64,000 nucleotides of DNA, taken from the NCBI RefSeq assembly GCF_026625705.1, contig NZ_CP113059.1:3968001-4032000 (forward strand), given 5' to 3'. A program made the position numbers and the translations under genes. This DNA comes from Pedobacter sp. SL55 (lineage in GTDB: Bacteria; Bacteroidota; Bacteroidia; Sphingobacteriales; Sphingobacteriaceae). This document shows, piece by piece, positions 9,384 to 19,571 of the stretch; the stretch's first letter is position 1; every line of letters begins with the position of its first letter. The notes beneath the pieces are model-generated. The model did not search any database, was not told the origin of the DNA, and saw only the letters and a list, made by a program, of their open reading frames with translations.

Positions 9384-12300
9384 ATGTTTATTCGTAAAAC
9401 AGGTAAAGAAAACTACTTTACCAGCTCATTTATTGTCCTTTTTTTTGCCATACTTGTTCTTAGTAATATGTTACTGGCCAATTTAGCCAAAGCTCAGGGG
9501 CTAGAAACCAGATTAAATATTACCATAAAGAAAAGTTAGCTGAAAGAAGCACTCGCTAGTATAGCGCAAACTGCCGGCGTAAAGTTTTCGTACAATTCTA
9601 CCGATTTGAACAAATACAATACGGTAGCAAAAACGTACGCCAATCAAACCCTTAATCAGATCTTGAACCAATTGTTAGCTAATACCGATCTGATCCATCA
9701 GCAAACCAAAAGCTCTATTGTGATCTTTAAAAAAGGCAACAAAACGGTTTCTTTGTTACCCAACACCCAAGACCAGATAGTGGTAAATGGAAAAGTTTCT
9801 GACAGAGCAGGTCCAATGCAAAGTGTAATGGTAAAAGAAGAGGGCCTTTCCAATGCAGTTGCCACAAATGCCGAAGGTGGGTTTAGCATAAAAACTAGAC
9901 CTAACGCTACGCTAGTATTTACTTTTATTGGCTATGTAACACAAAGAATAAAGGTTGTAGAAGGCAAATTTCTTGACATTAAAATGCTTGCCGATAGCAA
10001 AGTGCTTGATGAAGTGATGGTGGTAGGCTATGGCACTAAAAAGAAAGCTGCTTTTACTGGAGCGGCCACAACCTTAGATACCAATGTGCTGTCTAACTCG
10101 CCAAGGGCAAGTTTCGCAGAAAGCTTTCAGGGTAATGTACCTGGCGTAATGAGCGTGAGCGGCGACGGTGTCTTGGGGAGCGCATCAGACGTAACGATTA
10201 GAGGTTTGGGCTCATATTCTGCAAGCAATGCCCCTTTGTATGTGATAGATGGTGTACCTATTATCAACGCTGATGTGTCTGGCTATAATACCAGCACTTT
10301 ATCTGCGGTAAACAGTGAAGATATCGAATCTATAACCATATTAAAAGATGCCTCTGCTACTTCTATCTATGGATCAAGGGGTGCCAACGGTGTTATCATT
10401 ATTACCACTAAACAAGGCAGACCTGGCAAAACTACATTTACAGCAACAGCACAGGGTGGGGTAAACCAATATACTATCCCTGAAAGTTCTAGACCGCTAA
10501 ATACCACCGAAATGTTGCAGCTATTAAGGGAAGGATGGAACAATAGCGGACGTAATCCGGGCGGATTTGCCCAAGCAGTAGCCGATGCTGGAATAGATTA
10601 CACTGTTAGCACCGATTGGTTAAAACAGGTCATGCAAATTGGAAATTTCCAACGCTATAACATTTCGGTAAATGGCGGTAACGACCGAACCAAGTTTTTT
10701 TCCTCCTTTGGTCTATACAATTCTGAAGGTGCGCAGAAAGGTGTAGACTATAATCGTTTTAACGGCCGTTTAAATATTGAAAACAAGGCAACCGATAAAT
10801 TAACCTTTACAGGCAGTATTTCTGGCGCTTATCAAGTAACTAACTCTACATTGAGAAGTGGTTTGGCCGCCAACCCTACCCGTTCTTCGTTTAGGTTGCA
10901 ACCTTGGTTAAAAGTAAGGAATGATGATGACTCCTACGATCTTAGCTATTATATCTCTGGTTTCAATCCTGTGGCCATTATCGAAAACAACATTTACAGG
11001 GCCAACACACTTTCTGCGCTAGGAAGTGTTGGCGCAACTTATAAGATTATCCCCGAGCTTACCTTCGAAAGCAAGGCATCTGCCGAATTTATCTACTCGG
11101 ACCGGAAGCTTTTTTATGCTCCTGGTTTCGGCGATGGATTAAATGTAAACGGACGAGGCGTTTTTGGCACAACCAAACATATCAATTGGTCGGCTACTAA
11201 TATTTTAAGGTATACAAAGAGGTTTAATCAAAAACATGACCTTAATGCTTATGTAGGTTACGAGGCGCAGAAAGTATCGAGAACATTTGGAGACGCAACT
11301 GCCACTAATTTTTTACCGAACACCAATACACTGGCCAACGCTTCGGTATTAACTTCTATCACTTCTGGCGAAGCTGAAAATGCTTTAAACTCAGTTTTTC
11401 TAAACTCCAGCTATTCTTTCGATAACAAATATTATATCGATGCATCGGTAAGAAGGGATGGTTCTTCTAGATTTGGCAGGCAAAACAGATTCTCTAATTT
11501 CTGGTCTGCAGGTTTAGCCTGGAACATTTTACAAGAAAAATTTCTGCGTAATTCTAGACTATTTAACCAGTTAAAAATACGTAGCAGCTACGGCACTAGC
11601 GGGAACCAAGAAATTGGCGATTTTGTAGCCCTACCCCTATACACCTCAGGCAATGATTACAACGGCCAGCCAGGCTACGCATTTTCGCAATATGAAAACC
11701 CAATGCTTACTTGGGAATCGGCCAAACAATTTGATGTGGGAATGGAGTTTAAGATCTTAAAAAGCAGAATCTCGGGTACCATAGATTATTTTGTAAGGCG
11801 AACTGATGGTCTTTTGTATAATCTTCCGATTTCTTCTACCAATGGCACCACCACGTTTACGGATAACCTTGGCGAAATTAAAAACTCGGGTTTTGAAGTG
11901 GACTTGAACTTCTTGAACATCAAACCAGCTAATGCTAATGGACTTTCTTGGCGTACCAATGTCAATTTTACCACCTTTAAAAATAGGATTTTAAGGTTAG
12001 AAACCTCTTTCGAAGATCAGGAACTGGCTCTAAATTCTTTTACATTGGCAACCTATGCAGGTGTAGATCCACTAAATGGAGAATCTTTATGGTACACCAA
12101 TTCGAGCAGAACCGCTACCACTAACGATTGGTCTAGGGCAGGTAGATCTGTACAAGGCACAGCACTTCCAAAATTTTATGGTGGCCTTACCAATACATTT
12201 TCTCTTAAGCGTTTTACTTTTAGTTTCTTAATTTATTACAATTTTGGCAATAAAGTACTAGAAACCTACGGACCAACCATCAATACAGATGGCTCTGTAG

Positions 12301-12677
12301 GTTTTGGCGATGTAGGCGCAATGACCCGTTATACCTACAACAACCGCTGGCAAAAACCCGGCGATGTTACCGATGTACCTAAAATAGTGTTCTTAGGTAG
12401 CCAAAGTGGTCTCTCGAACCAAACCTCCACACGTTTTCTATACAATGGTGGATTTGTGAGGCTAAGGGACGTGCAGTTCAGTTATCTCTTTCCAACCGAC
12501 CTTAGCAAAAAACTGAAAGTATCAAGAATTAGCACCTTTATTAAAGCCAACAATCTGCTTACCTGGAAAGAAGATAAGCGCCTACAGTTTGACCCACAGG
12601 TTTCTACTTCGGGACAGTTGGATTTTAAGCCACCGGTATTCAGAACCTTAACTTTAGGCATTACCATACAACCTTAA
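9384..12677 (+). pseudogene. SusC/RagA-type TonB-dependent outer-membrane receptor with STN domain, in-frame amber codon
   Basis: A SusC-family receptor of 1097 residues if one internal stop is read through. From ATG 9384 the order is a signal peptide (ending NLAKAQG), an STN (secretin/TonB N-terminal) domain for signalling to FecR, a carboxypeptidase-regulatory-like beta-sandwich (VVNGKVSDRAGPMQSVMVKEEG), a plug domain (TTLDTNVLSNSPRASFAESFQG ... LYVIDGVPI ... TSIYGSRGANGVIIITTK) and a 22-strand barrel. A TAG at 9537-9539 interrupts the STN domain between ITIKKS and LKEALASIAQ; family members usually have Gln there, so a C-to-T change from CAG is likely. An alternative start beyond the stop would lack signal peptide and STN, so it could not be exported. 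Normally susD follows directly; here four repeat lipoproteins come between. Confidence 0.88.
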
Positions 12678-12686
12678 ATTTTTGAG

Positions 12687-13256
12687 ATGAAAAGAGCTTT
12701 TAATTATATCATGATCTTAGTTACATTGCTTTCATTTGGCTGCACTAAGAACGAAAACAAGCCGTGTTGCGAAGACATCCCACTATATTACCAAATGGGT
12801 GCTGTACCTAAAATGTACAACAAAATGGCCGTTACCCCAGAAACACAGCAAGCCATGTCTACAGAATTTAAAACAAAATGGGACAAAGCAGTGGCTGATC
12901 TAGAATTGATAGGTGGGAGAAGATTAAGAAGTTTTGACCTTAATTTTATTAGCGACAACCAACTTACCATTACCTACAGCTATACCCTTACTACTGGTGG
13001 ACTTGCAAGAGCCGTGGTTTATTATAATTACGTGGTAGATAATAGAGGTTATCTTCAAATTTCTTATGCCAGCAGAGATGCAAACGGAAGGGTAATTGCA
13101 CCCGGCATCTTCCCTATTCAAGAAGATTATCTAGAAAGGTACAAATTCCGAATAGATTGGATTGAAGATAAAATACCTGGTTCTACAGGCAAAACCGCTG
13201 CATATTATAAAGACGGCGATGCAACATCTTATTTCTACGGTTCAATAATAAATTAA
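12687..13256 (+). CDS. Lipoprotein with one copy of an unknown repeat domain
   Basis: A 189-residue lipoprotein (LLSFGC, lipid-bearing Cys about residue 19). After a short linker it consists of a single domain of about 165 residues. Landmarks shared with its three neighbours are Q-M-G near the start, VTPET, F-x-x-KW-x-x-A, GGRRLRSF, LTI-x-YxYxLTTGG, YxYVVDxxGYL, DYLERYKFRIDWIEDKIPGS, and SYFYGSI at the end. I do not recognise the domain. It starts 9 bases after the SusC stop and ends 2 bases before the next paralogue, so it is surely part of the receptor operon. Being surface- or periplasm-anchored and next to SusC/SusD, it may be an accessory ligand-binding lipoprotein; that is inference. 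Confidence 0.85.
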   Translation: MKRAFNYIMILVTLLSFGCTKNENKPCCEDIPLYYQMGAVPKMYNKMAVTPETQQAMSTEFKTKWDKAVADLELIGGRRLRSFDLNFISDNQLTITYSYTLTTGGLARAVVYYNYVVDNRGYLQISYASRDANGRVIAPGIFPIQEDYLERYKFRIDWIEDKIPGSTGKTAAYYKDGDATSYFYGSIIN

Positions 13257-13258
13257 AC

Positions 13259-14799
13259 ATGAAAAAGATTTTAACCAACATCATTATATTGCTACTACTA
13301 TTAGGTACTAGTTGTAAAAAGGAAGTGAAGACCGAATTAGAAATGGTACCCTTGGCACCACAAATGGGTGCATTACCCTTTAAATATACGTCGATTAATG
13401 TAACGCCCGCCAAGGCTACAAAGGCGGCATCTGCCGATTTCCAACAACGCTGGAATACTGCAAAATCCGAGCTATCCAAAATAGGTGGTCGCTCTTTGGA
13501 GCGTTTTTTCATCAAATATGTAGACGAAACTACGCTATCCATCACTTTTTATTACCTCACTACCGGAGGCGACCTTACCGCAGCTACCTTCAAATACAAC
13601 TATACCCTTAATGCAGAAAGGGCATTTAAACTTGCGCTTATTGGTAGCGATGAAAATGCCAAGACCATTAAAAATTCGTTGTCCTCTTTAACTACCGACT
13701 ATCTAGAAAAGTATGAATTTAAACCTACTTGGATAGAAGATAAAATCAAAGGCTCTTACGAACTATTAGGAGCTTTCTATCGTACAGACGATACTGCATC
13801 GTATTTCTACGGCTTAGTGGGGGTATTAGACCAAGCAAACGATACCAGTGACGATGCTCCGCTATATACCCAGATCGGTGTATCAAAGAAATTTCAGAGC
13901 ATAGAGATCACCCCAGAAACTACCTTAGATCTTCAATCTTCGGATTTTAAAGCGAGATGGCTATTAGCGAAAGAAAGACTATTACTTAACGGCGGCAGAC
14001 AACTTAAAAGCTATGCCATCAATATCATTTCGGGCACCCAGCTTACTATTGTAGTCACTTACCTTACCAGCGCCGGGGCTACCGTTTCGGGTACGTTTAC
14101 CTACAATTACCAGTTCTCCGATAGAGGCTACCTTACCTTGAGCCTGTTTTCCAAAAATGCCAATGCCAATGCTATCGAACCTTCTTTAGTAAGCGTTTTA
14201 GATGAATATATCCATGCACATCCTTTTAGGATAGATTGGTTTGATAATGTGATACCAGGCTCTAAAGGCAACATCGCGGTACTTTACAATAACAACGATC
14301 CAACTTCTTATTTCTACGGAAACCTAATTGCCATACCTTTATATACAGAAATAGGTTTTGGCAAAAAGTATACTACGTTAACCGTACTCCCTGAAACCGA
14401 TAATGCCGCCCTTTCTTCAGATTTTCTTACCCGTTGGAATTTGGCAAAAAATACACTTTACAACAACGGTGGAAGTAGGCAATTAAGAAGCTTTGCCATG
14501 AGATTTACCAGCGCAAGCCAACTTACCTTAACCTTTACCTATCTTACTTCTACGGGTTCCAATACTACGGGTGTGTTCAATTATACCTATACGATAAGTA
14601 ATCAGGGGTTACTTAAATTAACCTTTGTGATACTAACGCCAATGGTGGTGCTTTGGCTCCTCATATAGGCAGCATTACCACCGATTACTTGAACAATTAC
14701 CAGTTTAGTGTAGATTGGTTTAGGGGATCTTCTACACAGGCAGCTTATACCGTTGCAAATGACCCAACTTCTTATTTTTATGGCACTTTAAGTAATTAA
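13259..14799 (+). pseudogene. Lipoprotein with three copies of the unknown repeat domain, frameshifted in the third
   Basis: A lipoprotein (LLGTSC signal) of about 513 residues once a single frameshift is repaired. It holds three tandem copies of the domain of the preceding gene: residues about 30-185, 200-360 and 362-513, each opening with P-L-x-x-Q/E-I/M-G and closing with SYFYG. The first frame runs to 14668. Near 14626 one base is lost (acctttgtgat, possibly a fourth T), after which a second frame gives DTNANGGALAPHIGSITTD, then DYLNNYQFSVDWF, and ends SYFYGTLSN at 14799, 3 bases before the next gene. The repaired end is convincing because it restores every landmark of the repeat. Internal duplication of the domain, as well as gene duplication, shows the family expanding in place. 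Function unknown. Confidence 0.83.
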
Positions 14800-14802
14800 A
14801 CG

Positions 14803-15372
14803 ATGAAAATTAAATTAAACATCCTTCTCCTAGTTACTTGTTGTTGGTTATTTACAGCTTGTAAGAAAAAACAAGAAACTGAGCCAGAAGACAACTCCCC
14901 AGTTGCACAACAAATGGGATTTAACAAAAAGTATACAAGCTTAACGGTAACGCCGCTAAGTGCAACCGAGTCAGCTTCACAAGATTTCCTCAATCGTTGG
15001 TATACAGCAAGAAGTAACACTTATACCAATGCAGCAGGTAGGCAAATAGATAGCTTTGTAATTCGTTTCATTAGCGAAAACCAGCTTACAATGACTTTAT
15101 CTTACCGTTTTGATACAGGTATAGCAACGGCATTATTCACTTATGATTATGTGAGAGATGCCGATGGCAACATCACAATGTCTTTATCGGCAACCAATAC
15201 CAATGCCGATACCTTGGCACCTTACCTCACAACGTTAACCACAGACTATCTTTCTAAATACAAGTTTAAGATAGATTGGATAACAGACAAACTCCCCAAT
15301 TCAAAGCCCCTCATTGCGGCATTTTACCGCACCGACAATGTGGATTCTTATTTCTATGGTACTATTAATTAA
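14803..15372 (+). CDS. Lipoprotein with one copy of the unknown repeat domain
   Basis: A 189-residue lipoprotein (CCWLFTAC signal) with one copy of the repeat domain: QQMGFNKKYTSLTVTPLS, FLNRWYTARS, GRQIDSF, LTMTLSYRFDTG, YDYVRDADGNI, DYLSKYKFKIDWITDKLP, SYFYGTIN. It is the same length as the first member of the cluster. A Glu/Pro-rich linker (KKKQETEPEDN) follows the lipid-bearing Cys. It starts 3 bases after the repaired end of the three-domain paralogue and is followed after 6 bases by the fourth. Function unknown; the same inference about ligand handling applies. Confidence 0.85.
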   Translation: MKIKLNILLLVTCCWLFTACKKKQETEPEDNSPVAQQMGFNKKYTSLTVTPLSATESASQDFLNRWYTARSNTYTNAAGRQIDSFVIRFISENQLTMTLSYRFDTGIATALFTYDYVRDADGNITMSLSATNTNADTLAPYLTTLTTDYLSKYKFKIDWITDKLPNSKPLIAAFYRTDNVDSYFYGTIN

Positions 15373-15378
15373 ACAAGC

Positions 15379-15924
15379 ATGAAGATCAACTATTTTTATA
15401 TCATTTTATCAGCATTCATCATTGGCTTCAATTCTTGTTCGAGTGTTAAAACAAGTATGGTAGATCAATTTGGACCGAACAAGAGTTACTCTTCTATTAC
15501 TTTAGAGGGAAGCGAGCTTAATGGTTTTTCTACCGACGTTGCGCCCAAATGGGTGGCCGCAGAAAAAGAAGTTTTTAAAACCGGCAGCCGAAAATTGAAC
15601 AGACTGGTTATAAAATTTACCAAACCAGACGAATTGGATCTCATTTTCATTTACTCGCCACCAACGGGTGGAAACGCAACGGCCACTTTTACCTATACCT
15701 TTACCAAAGACGAGAAAGGAAATATCAGTTTAAGCTTGGCCAATAAAAATGCCAATGCCAAATTGCTCTCTGCAGCTGTTAGCGGCCTAACGGTAGATTA
15801 TTTTGAGAAATATAAATTTAAACTTGATTGGGCTACCAAGATTGTACCTGGCTCGTACGGAACTTTAGCAGGTTTGTTTAATGCCGAAAATCCGACTTCG
15901 TATGTCTATGGTAAAATCAATTAA
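15379..15924 (+). CDS. Lipoprotein with a diverged copy of the unknown repeat domain
   Basis: A 181-residue lipoprotein (FNSC signal) and the most diverged member of the cluster. It keeps FGPNKSYSSITLEG, VAPKWVAAEKE, GSRKLNRL, LDLIFIYSPPTGG, TFTYTFTKDEKGNISLSLANKNANAK, DYFEKYKFKLDWATKIVPGSYG and SYVYGKIN, but replaces the Q-x-G opening with DQFGPN, GGR by GSR and SYFYG by SYVYG. It ends 23 bases before the SusD start. The divergence suggests an older duplication with its own ligand or role. Function unknown. Confidence 0.83.
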   Translation: MKINYFYIILSAFIIGFNSCSSVKTSMVDQFGPNKSYSSITLEGSELNGFSTDVAPKWVAAEKEVFKTGSRKLNRLVIKFTKPDELDLIFIYSPPTGGNATATFTYTFTKDEKGNISLSLANKNANAKLLSAAVSGLTVDYFEKYKFKLDWATKIVPGSYGTLAGLFNAENPTSYVYGKIN

Positions 15925-15947
15925 CAGCTAAATTTAACCTATTGTAC

Positions 15948-17390
15948 ATGAAAACTTCATTCAACATAGCTAGACTTAAATTCGCATTAGTAGCCACTAT
16001 CTTTTTGGCTTCCTGTTCTAAAAACTTTTTAGAAATCGACCCAAAACAAGACACCAATGCCAACATAGCTGTAGTAGATCTTCCTACCATGAAGGCCGCC
16101 CTTAACGGGATCTACAGCCAACTGCAAAGCGAAGATTACTACGGAAGAACATTTATTGTGGCTCCAGAATTGCTTTCCAATAATGGCATGCTTAGCGTGA
16201 TCAACTCGGCACGCTATACCAACATTAACCTAAATACTGTGGTTTCTACCGATACGCATATTACCGGGCTTTGGAACGTACTTTACTGTACGGCCATTAA
16301 CGCAAACCTTTTGATTTCGAATGGAGAGCAGCTTAGCTTCTCTGGGGCAAACCTCACAACAAGCCGCCAGTATTTGGGCGAGGCTTATGCTTTAAGGGCC
16401 TTGGCCTATTTTGATTTGGTTAGGGCTTTTGCGCAACCTTATGATCAAACTGCAGATGCATCGCATTTAGGCGTTCCGTTAGTATTAGAAAGTGGCATTT
16501 CAAAAGAAGACATTGCCAAACCAGCCCGAAACACCGTGGCCGAAGTATACAAAAGTATCATCGATGATTTAGAAAAGGCAATTATGCTATTTGCGTCTCA
16601 AAGTCCGCAAAGTCCGTCATATTTGGGTTTAAATGGCGCCAAGGCCTTACTATCAAGAGTATATCTTTACCAAGGCGACTGGCCTAATGCAGAGCGATTG
16701 GCTACTGAAGTGATTGGCAGTGGAAAGTATCAATTACTGAGCAACACCAGCTTATTGAGCAACTTTAAAGTAAAAGCCAACCCAGAAGTGATTTTTGAAG
16801 TAGCCAACAATACTGCAGATAACGCCGGAACAGGGTCTTTAGCCTATTTCTGTATGCAAGCTGGTTACGGCGATATGATTGGTACCGAAGATTTGTATAA
16901 CAACTACAGCGCAACTGATGTAAGAAGAGCTTTTGTAACCAAAGCAAAAAGAGATCGCGTAGGTGGCGAGAACCCAGCTTACGTGATTAGTAAATACACC
17001 GAAATTAGCACCTACGAAGAAAATATCAAAGTAATTAGGTTAGCGGAAGTTTACCTCATTAGAGCCGAAGCAAGAGCTAGGCAAATTGGAAAAGAGAGCT
17101 TAGCGCAAGACGATCTATTTTTGGTTGCTTCTAGGGGCGATATAAATGCCATTAGGTCTACTTCGTCAGGCACCTTATTGATCAACGAAATTTTGAAAGA
17201 AAGAAGAAAGGAATTAGCTTTCGAAGGTCATCAGCTTTTTGACCTGAACAGAACACGTACCAACTGGACCAAATTCCGTTCTAATGATGGCACCACAGCA
17301 TATACAGCCCGCTCTAACAGAACAATTTTCCCTATTCCAAGACGCGAGACCAGTCTTAACCCAAACATCAGACAAAATACTGGATACTAA
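15948..17390 (+). CDS. SusD/RagB-type outer-membrane nutrient-binding lipoprotein
   Basis: A 480-residue SusD-family lipoprotein (ATIFLASC signal). It has the typical start CSKNFLEIDPKQD, the N-terminal TPR-like helices (MKAALNGIYSQLQSEDYYG ... YLGEAYALRALAYFDLVRAFAQPY), and the C-terminal RagB motif (ILKERRKELAFEGHQLFDLNRT ... IFPIPRRETSLNPNIRQN). It caps the SusC barrel on the cell surface and binds the substrate. I chose ATG 15948; a TTG two codons earlier gives no benefit. The separation from susC by four lipoprotein genes (3.3 kb) is unusual. The following hydrolase starts 12 bases downstream. Confidence 0.92.
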   Translation: MKTSFNIARLKFALVATIFLASCSKNFLEIDPKQDTNANIAVVDLPTMKAALNGIYSQLQSEDYYGRTFIVAPELLSNNGMLSVINSARYTNINLNTVVSTDTHITGLWNVLYCTAINANLLISNGEQLSFSGANLTTSRQYLGEAYALRALAYFDLVRAFAQPYDQTADASHLGVPLVLESGISKEDIAKPARNTVAEVYKSIIDDLEKAIMLFASQSPQSPSYLGLNGAKALLSRVYLYQGDWPNAERLATEVIGSGKYQLLSNTSLLSNFKVKANPEVIFEVANNTADNAGTGSLAYFCMQAGYGDMIGTEDLYNNYSATDVRRAFVTKAKRDRVGGENPAYVISKYTEISTYEENIKVIRLAEVYLIRAEARARQIGKESLAQDDLFLVASRGDINAIRSTSSGTLLINEILKERRKELAFEGHQLFDLNRTRTNWTKFRSNDGTTAYTARSNRTIFPIPRRETSLNPNIRQNTGY

Positions 17391-17401
17391 ATCAATAAAC
17401 C

Positions 17402-19012
17402 ATGCCAAACACTTTAAAATCATATTTCATTGCTGCATTATTTATTGTCTATTTACCCATTGCAGCTTCGGCACAAACGGCTACCGAGCTAAAAGAACTG
17501 GATAACATTTTTCAAAATTTCAATAGCGGTTCGCGTGCCCCTGGTGGAGTAATTACCGTTGGCAAAAATGGCAATGTCTTTTTTAACAAAGCTGCTGGAT
17601 CTGCTGATTTAGAACACGAAATTGCTAATACACCCGAAACCAGGTTCGAGGCTGGATCTGTTTCTAAGCAATTTACATCTACTGCGGTATTATTGCTCAT
17701 TGAATCTAACAAGGTAGGTTTAGAAGATGAGGTAAGAAAATACATTCCAGAGTTACCAGACTACGGTAAGCCACTTTTGGTTAAACACCTCTTGCTCCAC
17801 ACCAGCGGTTTAAAAGATTGGGGCTCTATTTACGCCATCACAGGATGGCCAAGAGGCACCAAAGCATATACACAAGACGATGCAAGGGCAATGATCTTTA
17901 AACAAAAGACCTTGAATTTTTTGCCAGGGGAAGCCTATTCCTACAGCAATTCTAACTTTACCTTATTGGCAACGTTGGTAGAAAAAGTGAGTGGCATGTC
18001 ATTCAACGAATTTACCAAGCAAAACATCTTTATTCCTATCGGGATGAATGATACCCAGTGGCGTGATAACTTTAGGGCAATCGTTAAAAATAGAGCCATA
18101 GGTTACCAAGCCAGCGGCAAAGATTATCTACAGGATATGCCCTTCGAAAATACACATGGCCATGGCGGATTAATCACTACAACCACAGATATGCAGAAGT
18201 GGTTAAACTACTGGAACGAAAACAAGTTCGGCAAGAAACTGACTGAACTGCGCAATACCCAAGGTATCCTTAACAATGGACAACAGATTGAATATGCCCT
18301 AGGTGGTGTTTTTGTAAAAAAATTTAATGGCCTCACAGAAATATCACATAGTGGCCTTACTGCCGGTTACAGGGGATGGATGGCTTGGTATCCGGAAAAA
18401 GGCATTACCGTTACCTGCTTAAGCAATGGCGCCACACTACCATCTAGCCAAATCAAAGATGTTTTTTTGGGAAAAGAGGCTAGCAAAACAGGAAAGAGAG
18501 GCTCAGCGCTACCACAAAACTTAATAGACCAACTACCCGGTCTTTACAAGAGTGTTAGGGGCTACAGCACCTTAGAAATAGTAAAAAAAGAAAACAGGAT
18601 CTTTATGAAAACTGGCGCAGAGGTACTTGCGCTAAACGGCGATACCCTTACTACCGGATCAAGGAAAATATATCCTGAAAGAGATGCCAGAAAGTTTCTT
18701 TCTATCATTGGTACCGATACACTAAGCTTTGTTAAGATAGAGCGGAAAGATCTTAACGCTGCAGAACTAAACAAATACATCGGTAATTACTACAGCCGCG
18801 AATGTGACACCAAAATAGAAGGGGTTCTAAAAGGCCAACAGCTTTTTGCCCTGCGTAATGCGGAACCTCCAATTAAACTTCAGCCAGTATACAATGGCGT
18901 TTTCAATATGGCGGGCATATTACTCGACTTCAATTCCCCAACAAATAACAGCGGTTTTAGTGCTAATGTAGATCGGGCGCAACAGGTTATTTTTGATAAA
19001 ACCAAACCTTAA
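17402..19012 (+). CDS. Secreted beta-lactamase-fold serine hydrolase
   Basis: A 536-residue exported hydrolase (signal peptide ending AASAQT). The class C beta-lactamase/D-aminopeptidase catalytic domain spans about residues 30-360 with SxxK in GSVSKQFTSTAV, the Tyr motif in YSYSNSNFTLL, and HSG in EISHSGLTAGYRGW taking the place of KTG. A C-terminal beta-rich region (about 385-530) resembles the lipocalin-like tails of D-aminopeptidases. Substrates of this fold include beta-lactams, D-Ala-D-Ala peptides, D-amino-acid amides and esters. Twelve bases after SusD, it is most likely the last gene of the uptake island and acts in the periplasm or on the surface. It is distinct from the lipoprotein homologue at 7020 (different length and anchor). 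Confidence 0.85.
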   Translation: MPNTLKSYFIAALFIVYLPIAASAQTATELKELDNIFQNFNSGSRAPGGVITVGKNGNVFFNKAAGSADLEHEIANTPETRFEAGSVSKQFTSTAVLLLIESNKVGLEDEVRKYIPELPDYGKPLLVKHLLLHTSGLKDWGSIYAITGWPRGTKAYTQDDARAMIFKQKTLNFLPGEAYSYSNSNFTLLATLVEKVSGMSFNEFTKQNIFIPIGMNDTQWRDNFRAIVKNRAIGYQASGKDYLQDMPFENTHGHGGLITTTTDMQKWLNYWNENKFGKKLTELRNTQGILNNGQQIEYALGGVFVKKFNGLTEISHSGLTAGYRGWMAWYPEKGITVTCLSNGATLPSSQIKDVFLGKEASKTGKRGSALPQNLIDQLPGLYKSVRGYSTLEIVKKENRIFMKTGAEVLALNGDTLTTGSRKIYPERDARKFLSIIGTDTLSFVKIERKDLNAAELNKYIGNYYSRECDTKIEGVLKGQQLFALRNAEPPIKLQPVYNGVFNMAGILLDFNSPTNNSGFSANVDRAQQVIFDKTKP

Positions 19013-19522
19013 GAAGTTACGTGTTTTAAATGGTCATTTTTTTTCCAGCTTCTGCGGAAGCTGGAAAAAGCCCTTGGTTGCTAATAATTGTAAATGATCT
19101 AACTTTTGGCATACAACTATTAATAGTTTAAACACTATGTAATTGGCACAATATTTAATCAAAAAACAATCACTCATGCCAATCCAAGTCAGCAGCCCAT
19201 TGCCAATAAAATTACAAATCAAAATAAGTTAAAGTCCGAAGAGTCTACTCCAATTATCGGAGACTGGTACTATGATAGAAATATGGATGGAGATAATTAT
19301 TAAATCGCAAAGCGTTAACATTATTTCATTTCGATCGTAAAGTAAATAAGATTCCGAATATCTCTAATTCCAAATCCTTAAATACAAATTCCAGATTGCA
19401 AATATACAATAGCATAATGTTGCTTGTCATATATGCCTATGTTAATCCATCTACAAAGGTAGCAACTCCATTTTTAGCCATAATAATGGCTTGCAACTTA
19501 ACCGCTTATTAGCACAAAATAC
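19013..19522. other. Intergenic region, no supported gene
   Basis: About 500 AT-rich bases follow the hydrolase. An inverted repeat (CCAGCTTCTGCGG with GAAGCTGG at about 19047-19067) could end the island transcript. Around 19190-19303 an open frame without a start reads ESTPIIGDWYYDRNMDGDNY before a stop, which looks like a fragment of a small exported protein, but I cannot support a gene. Confidence 0.35.
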
Positions 19523-19523
19523 A

Positions 19524-19553
19524 AACAGCCCGGTAATGTTTTACCGGGCTGTT
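19524..19553 (-). terminator. Strong hairpin terminator after the YceI gene
   Basis: A perfect 13-base-pair stem (AACAGCCCGGTAA at 19524-19536 with TTACCGGGCTGTT at 19541-19553) with a 4-base loop lies 18 bases downstream of the YceI stop. The T run on the minus strand is weak, and the symmetric stem could stop transcription from both sides. Confidence 0.75.
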
Positions 19554-19571
19554 TCGTTATCATCACTATGA

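Noticed and set aside
19190..19303. Open frame reading IIGDWYYDRNMDGDNY
   Set aside because: It has no start codon and is too short; at most it is a fragment of a decayed gene.
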